A stretch of DNA of 64,000 nucleotides, taken from Bacillota bacterium. Lineage in GTDB: Bacteria; Bacillota; Clostridia; Christensenellales; UBA1242. Under the pieces are notes generated by a model. It was not told where the DNA came from, ran no database searches, and saw only the letters and a list, made by a program, of their open reading frames with translations. Position numbers and translations under genes: made by a program. This document shows positions 16,312 through 23,797 of this stretch, one piece after another. The stretch spans positions 62,001-126,000 of the forward strand of contig WRCD01000004.1 in NCBI GenBank assembly GCA_009784185.1. The letters run 5' to 3'. How positions within the stretch are numbered: position 1 is the stretch's first letter; each line of letters begins with the position of its first letter.

Positions 16312-18147
16312 ATGCGGAAAAAACAATATGGTTTAATTCAGGCAATAAGCATAATAGCCGTTTCGGCTGTTTTTATGCTTTTAGGGCTGCCGCATCAAAC
16401 AGTGTCTGCCGATTCGGACAATTACTCTGTTGTAGAAAAACTGAGTCAGGGCTTTAACGGAGCCAGACATATAAGCAAATACGATACTTCAATTTTTGTT
16501 GCAAACACTTTAAACGATGTTATAAACAAGCTTGATACCGCAACCGGATTGCAGGCTGAATTTGTAAGTCCGGGGCTTGATGACGGTTTTGTTATAAGGC
16601 CCAGGGCGGTAGCCTCTTTACAGAACGGACATTTGTATGCTGCAGACAATCTCAGCCGTATGCAGATGTTTGATTCCGGCGGAAACCTGCTGGAAGAGTA
16701 TAAGATTTTTTACCGGGGCGCAGTGGCGGAGAACTTTGCTCAGATAGACACTTTTGACGTAACGCTTAACGGGGATGTTTATGTCTTTGACACTCTGAAA
16801 AACCTGGTGCTGTTAAAGCCTCACAATCAGACCCAGTTTAGTATTTTTTGCGAACTTACTCCGCTTGGTTTTATTCCAAGCATATCCAGTAAGCTTGTTG
16901 TAACGCTAGACGCTGAAACTATTTTTGTTTCAAACTCAAGCCAGGTCTTGGCGCTTAACTCATCAGGCGCAGTGTCTGCCGAGTTTTCGGTTGACACATC
17001 CGGTTTTGGCAGCATTATGGACATGGCAATTGACCATGAAGACAATCTTTATGTGTTACATAATTCTATAGCCGGTCTTGCGCAGATTTCAAAGCTTACC
17101 GAAACAGCCGGAATTTATTCGGTTTCAGACAACTTTGATTTTTCGGCAGAGGCCGTTTCCGACGGCGTGAGTCTGGTTGTTGATTTCGAAGCAGGAACAG
17201 GCTTTCTGCTTGCAGGCGAAAGTATTTATATGTTAAGAGCCGCAACCGCCGGCATTAGCTTTTTCTCAACATTCCAGGTTGGTTCTCCACCGGTTGATTT
17301 AACCTTGCCTCAGCCTGTTGCCGCAGCCTGCGTCATTCTGTCCGTAAATGTGCCGGAAGCTGTATTACTGCGCTACCCCAACAAATACAACTATGCCGCA
17401 ATAACCACTCTGGCCGCAGATACGCAACTGATACTGCTGACCGATAATGTACCTTCCGCTCCGGCCTTTAATTACGTTATGCTAACCGGATTAAACGAAA
17501 CCAATGTAGTTGGTTATTTGTCCAAGTCTGCCACAGCCGCATTAACCGATGATAAAGCACCGGAAATCATTAACGCCATTACCATTTTAAACAATACCGG
17601 CATATATAAGTATCCGTCTGCCCTTACCACAGACGGAAACGAACTTATTATCGGCACATATAGCAGCAAACAACTGTTAACCGTGTTAACTCCTGTATGC
17701 GATATAACCGATTATCTGGGTTATCAGTTTTTCAGTTTTGAATACATGGGCGGGATTGGCTACATAAAACGCACGGCCGTACGTGATGCAGGCACTTTGG
17801 TGCCTGAACCGGGCTTTCTGCCAAACGCCAAGCTTACAGGCGCTTCCGTCATAAATGTTTATGATACTTCCCTGCGCGCTAATATTACAGACACTCTTGC
17901 AGCGGATACCGAAGTAAAAGTTGTGAGCAAAGCCGGAGACATGACACAGATTGAATACCTGGTTGGAGAAGCTGTACATAGCGGCTGGGTATACACGCGG
18001 CAGGTTTATGACGGACTGCTTTCACCGGCTCAGATAACAGGAATAGCCTTAGGCGGAATAGGCCTGGTACTGATTGGGATTTTTGTGTTTTTTACAATAA
18101 AAGGACATAGACAGAACAAAGCACAAAATAAAATCACCCTCACATAA
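16312..18147 (+). CDS. Secreted membrane-anchored protein with propeller-like and SH3-like domains
   Basis: 611 residues. Signal sequence (about 8-33), a propeller-like region (about 45-320) with repeated strands such as SIFVANTLNDVINKLD, GHLYAADNLSRMQMFD and DVYVFDTLKNLVLL, SH3-like segments (about 335-560, for example GIYKYPSALTTDGNELIIG and AHSGWVYTRQVYDG-like sequence), a membrane helix (about 575-600) and a basic tail. It looks like a larger relative of the 14636-15496 protein. A role at the cell wall is likely; the ligand is unknown. It is probably leaderless. Confidence 0.7.
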   Translation: MRKKQYGLIQAISIIAVSAVFMLLGLPHQTVSADSDNYSVVEKLSQGFNGARHISKYDTSIFVANTLNDVINKLDTATGLQAEFVSPGLDDGFVIRPRAVASLQNGHLYAADNLSRMQMFDSGGNLLEEYKIFYRGAVAENFAQIDTFDVTLNGDVYVFDTLKNLVLLKPHNQTQFSIFCELTPLGFIPSISSKLVVTLDAETIFVSNSSQVLALNSSGAVSAEFSVDTSGFGSIMDMAIDHEDNLYVLHNSIAGLAQISKLTETAGIYSVSDNFDFSAEAVSDGVSLVVDFEAGTGFLLAGESIYMLRAATAGISFFSTFQVGSPPVDLTLPQPVAAACVILSVNVPEAVLLRYPNKYNYAAITTLAADTQLILLTDNVPSAPAFNYVMLTGLNETNVVGYLSKSATAALTDDKAPEIINAITILNNTGIYKYPSALTTDGNELIIGTYSSKQLLTVLTPVCDITDYLGYQFFSFEYMGGIGYIKRTAVRDAGTLVPEPGFLPNAKLTGASVINVYDTSLRANITDTLAADTEVKVVSKAGDMTQIEYLVGEAVHSGWVYTRQVYDGLLSPAQITGIALGGIGLVLIGIFVFFTIKGHRQNKAQNKITLT

Positions 18148-18164
18148 TGTGAAGGTGATTTTTT
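18130..18164 (+). terminator. Bidirectional terminator
   Basis: An AAATCACC/GGTGATTT stem with an inner TCACAT/ATGTGA pair and T-run. It contains the stop of the plus gene ending at 18147 and also follows the minus-strand gene ending at 18171. Confidence 0.82.
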
Positions 18165-18170
18165 GGGAAA

Positions 18171-18341
18171 CTATTTGCAAGCTTTAGACGAGCTGGCTTT
18201 AGCAGAATGTGCCGAAGACGAGCTGGTCCTGGTGCAAGCGCTCATGTCTGTGCCGGCTTTTACCGCCTTAGTGCTAGAAGCTTTACTGCTTGTAGCCTTT
18301 GTGCGTTTTGTGGTCTGCTTGCCTTTTTTAGAATTAGCCAT
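18171..18341 (-). CDS. Small basic Ser/Lys/Ala-rich protein, histone H1-like
   Basis: 56 residues from ATG 18341, with AGGGGGTGG 9 nt upstream. Nearly all residues are Lys, Ser, Thr and Ala (KKGKQTTKRTKATSSKASSTK), like the tails of histone H1-type or small nucleoid proteins. Composition is low-complexity, so homology cannot be argued. A shared terminator and ribosome binding site support it as a gene. A plus-strand frame over the same DNA (18163-18387) lacks such signals. Confidence 0.5.
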   Translation of the reverse strand: MANSKKGKQTTKRTKATSSKASSTKAVKAGTDMSACTRTSSSSAHSAKASSSKACK

Positions 18342-18436
18342 ATATGGTTCCACCCCCTTTGTTACTGGCGTATACCAGCAAAGTTAGAGTGTGCAGATAA
18401 ATCAACATTAATGTATTAACGGCACTGGTAATTTTA

Positions 18437-18541
18437 GACAGGGAACAGGTAACAAGTAACAGGTAACAAGTACGGGTCACTTTGTTCCAATTATATCGGA
18501 GCGTTAGCGACCAACAGTTGTTCCCTGTTCCCTGTTACTTA
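18437..18541. repeat. Family C repeat: GGGAACAGGTAAC words, inverted
   Basis: The left arm has direct copies of AACAGGTAACAAGTAACAGG and the right arm has TTGTTCCCTGTTCCCTGTTAC. The right arm reaches the stop of the fakA gene. A related copy is at 55621-55680. Confidence 0.75.
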
Positions 18542-20185
18542 TTCCAGTGATATCAAATAATAATACACAGGCTGTCCGCCGGGAATTACTGTAACCTCAC
18601 AGTCCGGATATTTAGCCGACAACTTCTTTTGCATATCGTTATAGTCTTGCTGGCTAACATCGCTGCCCGCAAAACAAGTTATGTTTACAATGTCATCGTT
18701 CATCATCTTTTCAATCAGTTTCAATGTAGCATCGGTTACCAGAAGGTCTTTAGACGCAATCTTTCCGCCGTTCAACCCGATAATATCACCTACATTAAGG
18801 TCAAAACCATCCACATGGGTTTTTCTTACAGCATGCGTAACCGCACCCGACTTTACGTTTTCACGTGCCAGACACATGGCCTCAAAGTTCTCTTCCGCCG
18901 TTCCGTCAGGGCTATATGCAAGTGCGCCCGCAATGCCTTCCGGAATTGAAACAGTGGGCACAACATAAAGCATTTTCTTTGTAAGGTTTTTAGCCTGTTC
19001 GGCTGCCAGAATAATGTTTTTGTTGTTTGGGAATACAAACACTACGTTGCTGGGAACCTTTTCTATTGCCGATACAATGTCGTCGGCACTGGGGTTCATA
19101 GTTTGGCCGCCCGCAATTATTTCATCTACGCCAAGGTCACCAAATACAGCCGCAATGCCGTCGCCTGACGCAATTGCCACCATACCCATCGGCTTTTGTT
19201 CATTGTTTGCCTGCTGCTGCTGCCGCTTCAGTTCACGATTCTGGGCAATCATGTTTTCTATTTTAATCTGGTCAAGCTCGCCAAGTTCCATAGCATATTC
19301 CATAGCTTTATACGGAAAATTAGTATGCACGTGCACTTTTATCTCGGTCAGGTCCCCTACAACAATCAGACACTCTTTATCGCCTACTTCTATAAGCCGC
19401 TCACGCAATTTATCTATATCCGATAACGTGGTTTTTTTGTTTAATGCCACAATAAAAAACTCAGTGCAATACGCAAAGTTAATCTCGGCTAAATCAGCAA
19501 AATTTACATGAAACATCTCGTTTGTTTCAATGCTTTTTGTGTTTTCGTCGGGCTTAAATTCGTAGTCCTCGTCGTTGTTAAAGCCTTTATACAAGCCTAT
19601 AAAAATTGTAAGCACGCCCAGTCCGCCCGCATCCACCACGCCCGCGGCCTTAAGTGCGGGCAGCATTTCGGGTGTCTGTTTTAAAATTGCATCGCCTTCT
19701 TTAAGTATAACGTCAAAAAAACCGTCAAAATCACTGTGTTTTTTAGCGGCACCTTCAGCCATCTCACCCATAACACGAAACACCGTAAGCATTGTGCCTT
19801 CTCTTGGTGTAGTAACCGCCTTATATGCAAGTGCCGTGCCGTTTTTCATGGCACGCGCAAAAATCTTTGTGGTAATCTCCGACTCTTTTATCAGCTCGGC
19901 ACTCATACCTCTTATCATTTGCGACAGAATTACGCCCGAGTTGCCTCTTGCTCCGCGTACAGCCCCTTTACTGAAAGCCTCGTTTAATGAATCCATGTTG
20001 TTGTTAACACAGTTGTTAAGCTCGGTGGTGGCTGCCTTAAAAGTCAAAAACATATTCTTGCCGGTGTCACCGTCCGGCACAGGGTATACGTTTAAACTAT
20101 CTATATATTTCTGGTTGCTGTCTAAATAATTATTTGCGGCTATAATCATTTTTCTGAATGTTGCGCCGTCTATATTCTTCTGCAT
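18539..20185 (-). CDS. fakA: Fatty acid kinase subunit A / DAK2-DegV fusion
   Basis: 548 residues. The DhaL-like kinase domain (residues 1-200) has PVPDGDTGKNM near residue 35 with the metal-binding Asp residues, and GARGNSGVILSQ near 78. The C-terminal half is the fatty-acid-binding-protein-like domain with MNPSADDIVSAIEKVP and VFPNNKNIILAAEQA. FakA phosphorylates exogenous fatty acids held by FakB. It follows asp23 by 32 bp, the yloU-yloV order of Firmicutes. Confidence 0.92.
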   Translation of the reverse strand: MQKNIDGATFRKMIIAANNYLDSNQKYIDSLNVYPVPDGDTGKNMFLTFKAATTELNNCVNNNMDSLNEAFSKGAVRGARGNSGVILSQMIRGMSAELIKESEITTKIFARAMKNGTALAYKAVTTPREGTMLTVFRVMGEMAEGAAKKHSDFDGFFDVILKEGDAILKQTPEMLPALKAAGVVDAGGLGVLTIFIGLYKGFNNDEDYEFKPDENTKSIETNEMFHVNFADLAEINFAYCTEFFIVALNKKTTLSDIDKLRERLIEVGDKECLIVVGDLTEIKVHVHTNFPYKAMEYAMELGELDQIKIENMIAQNRELKRQQQQANNEQKPMGMVAIASGDGIAAVFGDLGVDEIIAGGQTMNPSADDIVSAIEKVPSNVVFVFPNNKNIILAAEQAKNLTKKMLYVVPTVSIPEGIAGALAYSPDGTAEENFEAMCLARENVKSGAVTHAVRKTHVDGFDLNVGDIIGLNGGKIASKDLLVTDATLKLIEKMMNDDIVNITCFAGSDVSQQDYNDMQKKLSAKYPDCEVTVIPGGQPVYYYLISLE

Positions 20186-20217
20186 TTATTTCCCTCTAAT
20201 ATTAATAAAACTACGTG

Positions 20218-20568
20218 CTAAACACGCACGCCCACAACGTTTATATTCACGCTGTCCACTATCATCCCGCTGAACGATTCAACCTTGTATTTAACAGCCC
20301 TTTTAAGCGATTCGGCCACCGCACTGATAGATACACCGTATTTCAATACCACGTGAATATCAATCTGAATCCGGTTTTCCTGAGTAACTACCTTTACTCC
20401 TTTGCCAACCGGCTGTTTTTTAAACAATTCATGAACATTGTCGCCTATACGTTTGCTTGCAAGGTCAACTACACCATAGCAATCCAACGCTGCCGAAGCG
20501 GCAACGGTGGCAATGGCGTCATCCGAAATATATATCTTACCATAAAAATTGGTTGTAGTTACAGACAA
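20218..20568 (-). CDS. Asp23/Gls24 family envelope stress protein
   Basis: 116 residues starting at TTG, with GAGG 7 nt upstream. The sequence TTNFYGKIYISDDAIATVAASAALDCYGVV and the RIQIDIHVVLKYGVSISAVAESLKRAVKY core are typical of YloU-type Asp23 proteins, which associate with the membrane in Firmicutes. Divergent from rpmB and co-directional with fakA, as in Bacillus. Also seen: a Gly/Val-rich end (NINVVGVRV). Confidence 0.9.
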   Translation of the reverse strand: MSVTTTNFYGKIYISDDAIATVAASAALDCYGVVDLASKRIGDNVHELFKKQPVGKGVKVVTQENRIQIDIHVVLKYGVSISAVAESLKRAVKYKVESFSGMIVDSVNINVVGVRV

Positions 20569-20682
20569 AAGTCAACCTCGCAAAAGTATGATAAAAGTTT
20601 ACAATATGCCCGAATTAAAAGCAAGCAATTTAACTTGAAAAACTAAAGAATAGCCGAATTTAAAAATTTTAGGCCCAAAGGG

Positions 20683-20711
20683 TTGATTTTTTAGTAAGGT
20701 TGTGATAAACT
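20683..20711 (+). promoter_or_regulatory. Candidate rpmB promoter
   Basis: TTGATT, 17-nt spacer, TAAACT, about 40 nt before the rpmB start. Confidence 0.45.
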
Positions 20712-20751
20712 CCAGAATATATTTTGTGTAACTATTAAGGAGGAACCAGCA

Positions 20752-20949
20752 ATGTCAAGAGAATGTGATATATGCGGAAAATCCCAGATGACAGGCAATC
20801 AGGTAAAACGCCAGAGTCAATGGGTTTTACGCCGTACTAATACTCAAAAACAACCTAACCTGCAGCCGGTAACAATGACAACAGAAAGCGGCAACACAGT
20901 TAGAGTAAAAGCCTGCACCAAATGCATAAAAAAAATGAAGAGCGAGTAA
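20752..20949 (+). CDS. rpmB: Ribosomal protein L28
   Basis: 65 residues with AAGGAGGA 7 nt before the ATG. It has the zinc-binding form of L28: CDICGK at the N-terminus and ACTKCIKK at the C-terminus, with the central RRTNTQKQPNLQPVTMT typical of the family. Part of the large ribosomal subunit. It is divergent from asp23-fakA, and its stop lies in a terminator, the same arrangement as in Bacillus. Confidence 0.92.
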   Translation: MSRECDICGKSQMTGNQVKRQSQWVLRRTNTQKQPNLQPVTMTTESGNTVRVKACTKCIKKMKSE

Positions 20950-20964
20950 TCGCTCTTTTATTTA
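20938..20964 (+). terminator. rpmB terminator, bidirectional
   Basis: AGAGCGA-GTAA-TCGCTCT stem followed by TTTATTT. It overlaps the rpmB stop and the end of the convergent gene at 20958. Confidence 0.85.
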
Positions 20965-21968
20965 CGCTCAACCGCACGGTCCGGCGAATCTTTCTGCCGC
21001 CTCTGCTCCCGCCTGATGGCTTCCGCAAACTCCGGATGTGAATTTACATATTGACGGTAATGCCTGTTAATTGCCGCAGTGCGCTTTTGACCCCTTAAGC
21101 CTTTACCTTCTATACATTTCAATGCGTACACATAAGCAACATTGTTTTCTATGTTTTCCAGGTCGACTACTGTTTTGGAGGCCTTTTTCTTTTTATCTTT
21201 AAAAACACAATGTTTGTGTGCTGTTTCAAACCCGAACAGTTCTTCAATATTTTTAGCGGTTTCAAAACACAGAGCTTCTTCAAGCTCCCTAATTTTACAC
21301 ACGCTGAATCCTGCATTCTTTTTCTTCCAGTCAATTTCACTTTTTTCCAGCTCAAAATGATTGAATATGGCTTTCAGGCCAAGTTCCAGTGCGGCAGTTT
21401 TTTCAGCAGGCATTTCATTTTTTACAACATGAGTTAGGCACTTATGAACAAAGTTGGAAGTCTTTTCGGTCTCGTCTTCATCCCTAACTGGGCCGCCCGC
21501 CCCGCGCAGCAGCCCCATAAGCATATGAAACCTGGTTTCCGGCTTTAAATCCCACGGAGGGTTAATGTCTATATGTATGCGGTTTTTAAATCCTGCGCGG
21601 CGTTCCTTTGAACTGTATTCCACCCAGCTGCGCATAATCTTCCCTGATTCATCTTTTTCAAGCCGTTGTTTTTGGGCAAACAAATCAGGTTCATAAAACA
21701 CAACATTGCTGCCGTTTGGGTTTTTCCACTCGCCTTCTGCCCAGTATACGGTTAAATCAATTCTGCCGCCCGGCGGGATTTTGTAGCTTAACGGAATTGT
21801 ATCAGCATTGTTAAAATAGGACTCTAACGTATGGTAATGGTCAGATTTGTGAAAATCTATTATGCGATACTCATACAAGGAGTTGTCGGCATTCGGGCAG
21901 ACAATAAGTGCAACGGTTTCTCTGTATACCCTGCTATGCGTGCTGGAATATAACTGGTGCCTTGCCAT
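20958..21968 (-). CDS. Hypothetical protein, 336 aa
   Basis: Soluble, with GGAGG before the ATG. The N-terminal part is mixed alpha/beta (YEYRIIDFHKSDHYHTLESYF, RIDLTVYWAEGEWKNP); the C-terminal part is helical and very basic, ending ERK. Several Lys-rich stretches (KDKKKKASK) suggest nucleic acid contact. I do not recognise a family. It lies between spoVM and rpmB, a place where Bacillus has no such gene, so it is an insertion relative to that order. Confidence 0.65.
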   Translation of the reverse strand: MARHQLYSSTHSRVYRETVALIVCPNADNSLYEYRIIDFHKSDHYHTLESYFNNADTIPLSYKIPPGGRIDLTVYWAEGEWKNPNGSNVVFYEPDLFAQKQRLEKDESGKIMRSWVEYSSKERRAGFKNRIHIDINPPWDLKPETRFHMLMGLLRGAGGPVRDEDETEKTSNFVHKCLTHVVKNEMPAEKTAALELGLKAIFNHFELEKSEIDWKKKNAGFSVCKIRELEEALCFETAKNIEELFGFETAHKHCVFKDKKKKASKTVVDLENIENNVAYVYALKCIEGKGLRGQKRTAAINRHYRQYVNSHPEFAEAIRREQRRQKDSPDRAVERK

Positions 21969-22071
21969 AAGCCGGGCTTCCTCCTTCGTAAATTGGTATC
22001 TGAATTATAACCCAAATATCAAACGAAGTCAATACAAAACAAAAATTACCCTAACGCCGTTTCCTAACTCT

Positions 22072-22152
22072 TTATCTTAAAATCATTCTGGAAAACAGCA
22101 TTCTTAGTATAGGCGAAATGTACCTGGGTGCCTTTACGCAAATTATTCTCAT
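22072..22152 (-). CDS. spoVM: Stage V sporulation protein M
   Basis: A 26-codon gene with GGAG 8 nt before the ATG. The product starts MRIICVKAPRYIS and is an amphipathic helix. Pro9, Ile15 and Arg17 match B. subtilis SpoVM, as do Lys7 and total length (26 residues). SpoVM binds the convex surface of the forespore membrane and recruits SpoIVA for coat assembly. The position between rpe and rpmB, on the strand of rpe and opposite rpmB, is the same as in B. subtilis. This is good evidence that the organism descends from spore formers. Confidence 0.87.
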   Translation of the reverse strand: MRIICVKAPRYISPILRMLFSRMILR

Positions 22153-22163
22153 GTTTTGCACTC

Positions 22164-22227
22164 CTATATGTAGTTTTGCATTATTTTATGCTAAAACAGA
22201 CCTCTTTGTCACAAAACCTACATATAG
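22164..22227. promoter_or_regulatory. Inverted repeat upstream of spoVM
   Basis: CTATATGTAG-TTTTG at 22164-22178 is complementary to 22212-22227 with one bulged base. The near arm touches the spoVM ribosome binding site. Between the arms a CATAAAATA sequence (22182-22190, minus strand) resembles the -10 box of mother-cell sigma factors. This could be an operator or a start-blocking hairpin. Confidence 0.45.
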
Positions 22228-22265
22228 CGCTTGATCCGCTGCATAGCACACAATACTTGGCAGAG

Positions 22266-22937
22266 CTATGCAAAACGTATTACATTAGCCAAAGCTTTTT
22301 TATCCGCCGCTTTAAACAGGGCACTGCCCAAAACAACTATATCCGCCCCGGCTTCCTTAATAGCTTTTGCATTGGTTTCATTTACCCCGCCGTCAACAGA
22401 AATATCGTATTTCAGATTGTTGTCTTCCCTTATTTTTACCAGTTCTCTTACGCTATCCAAGCTGCTTTCCAAAAAACTCTGTCCGCACTTGCCCGGTGTT
22501 ACGCTCATAACCAAAACTATATCGGCATACGGCAAAAACTCCAGGATATTATTTAATTCCGTTTCAGGTTTTATGCTGATTCCGGCTTTTTTGCCCTCGT
22601 ATCTAATCTGGCGCAAATTCTTCATTAATTCAACCTTGTTTTCGTACGCTTCGTAATGCAAAGTAATTTTACCGGCGCCTGCAGAGATATAATTTAAAAC
22701 CTCCTCCGTGCTTGGACGGTTTACCATTAAATGCACGTCCAGCGGAAACTTGGTTTTAGTTTTTATTTCGCCCAACAGCTTGTAGTCATAGGTTTTTGGC
22801 GCTGCCGCAAACTTGCCGTCAATTATATCACAATGCACCAGGTCAACTCCCCAAGCCTCAAAATGCGATACATATTCCAACAAGTCCTGCTCGGCCGGCG
22901 CCAGAGTAGATGCCGCAATTCTTAATTTCCTAGCCAT
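22266..22937 (-). CDS. rpe: Ribulose-phosphate 3-epimerase
   Basis: 223 residues, TIM barrel. Metal and catalytic motifs: VHCDIIDGKF (usually H-D-MDG), DVHLMV, ITLHYEA, VMSVTPGKCGQSF and the phosphate-binding DGGV near residue 175. Interconverts ribulose 5-phosphate and xylulose 5-phosphate. It overlaps rsgA by 8 bp and is the last gene of the gat-rpoZ-priA-rsgA-rpe operon. The HCDIIDG form has Cys and Ile where Val/Met are common, a minor change. Confidence 0.92.
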   Translation of the reverse strand: MARKLRIAASTLAPAEQDLLEYVSHFEAWGVDLVHCDIIDGKFAAAPKTYDYKLLGEIKTKTKFPLDVHLMVNRPSTEEVLNYISAGAGKITLHYEAYENKVELMKNLRQIRYEGKKAGISIKPETELNNILEFLPYADIVLVMSVTPGKCGQSFLESSLDSVRELVKIREDNNLKYDISVDGGVNETNAKAIKEAGADIVVLGSALFKAADKKALANVIRFA

Positions 22938-23787
22938 ATTTTGTTTCCTCCCTTTTCTTTACCTCCCGGTAAATTGTCTTGTATCTATTGTATCTTTCGG
23001 CACTCAGTTCCCCGTTTTTCAGCTTAATCAACGCCGCACAATCCTGTTCTTTTGCGTCTATATGATTACAGTCTCTGAATTTACACTTGCCTTCCGGAAA
23101 ATCCGGGCACAGCCCTGCTATTGCCTCTGCCTTAATTTCATTATCTGTTTCAAGGCTGGTAAATCCGGGAGTGTCGGCCAGCATTCCTCCCGATGAAAGC
23201 AGATAAATTTTCGTTGTTCTTGTGGTATGCTTTCCGCGTTCGGTTTTTTTGCTTAAGTCTCCTATTTCAGCCACCACCTTTCCCGAAAGAGCGTTCAGTA
23301 TTGCCGATTTCCCTACGGCAGACTGCCCTGCCAGCACACTTAATTTATTGCGCGTTAGGTATGCCAGCTCATCTATGCCTTGATTGTTTACTGCGCTTAC
23401 AGTAATTATTTCACAAACCTGTTCGTACTGATTCAGCAGCCCGCCCACAAAATCAGGCGTGGCAAGGTCGGTTTTATTTATTACAATTATTGGCCTCAGT
23501 TTCTCCCAGAAGCATTTAACCAAAAGCTTATCAACCAATATTAAATCGGGTTTCGGCACAGGCGAAACAACAATTATTACCTGTTCTACATTAGCAATAT
23601 TAGGCCTGGTAAACAGGTTTTTTCTGGGCTCAACGCTTTCCACCGCATCCGAACCAACTATTACTTTATCACCCACATACAAACCATTATCATGCAGTTT
23701 TTTTCTTGCAGAACAACGAAACTCACCGTTTGTCCCAAGAATAGTTGCCTTTCCGCCGCTAAACTTAATAACTCTTCCTTTTTGCAT
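22930..23787 (-). CDS. rsgA: Ribosome small subunit-dependent GTPase A
   Basis: 285 residues. N-terminal OB-fold, circularly permuted GTPase with NKTDL before GQSAVGKSAILNAL (G1) and DTPGF (G3), then the zinc knuckle C-PDFPEGKCKFRDCNH-IDAKEQDC. RsgA checks late 30S maturation. Neighbour genes priA (10 bp away) and rpe (overlap) match the Bacillus order with prpC-prkC lost between. Confidence 0.94.
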   Translation of the reverse strand: MQKGRVIKFSGGKATILGTNGEFRCSARKKLHDNGLYVGDKVIVGSDAVESVEPRKNLFTRPNIANVEQVIIVVSPVPKPDLILVDKLLVKCFWEKLRPIIVINKTDLATPDFVGGLLNQYEQVCEIITVSAVNNQGIDELAYLTRNKLSVLAGQSAVGKSAILNALSGKVVAEIGDLSKKTERGKHTTRTTKIYLLSSGGMLADTPGFTSLETDNEIKAEAIAGLCPDFPEGKCKFRDCNHIDAKEQDCAALIKLKNGELSAERYNRYKTIYREVKKREETKYG

Positions 23788-23797
23788 ACCTTTCTCC

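Noticed and set aside
18163-18387. Plus-strand 74-residue hydrophobic frame
   Set aside because: It begins in the terminator, lacks a ribosome binding site and is the complement of the small basic gene.
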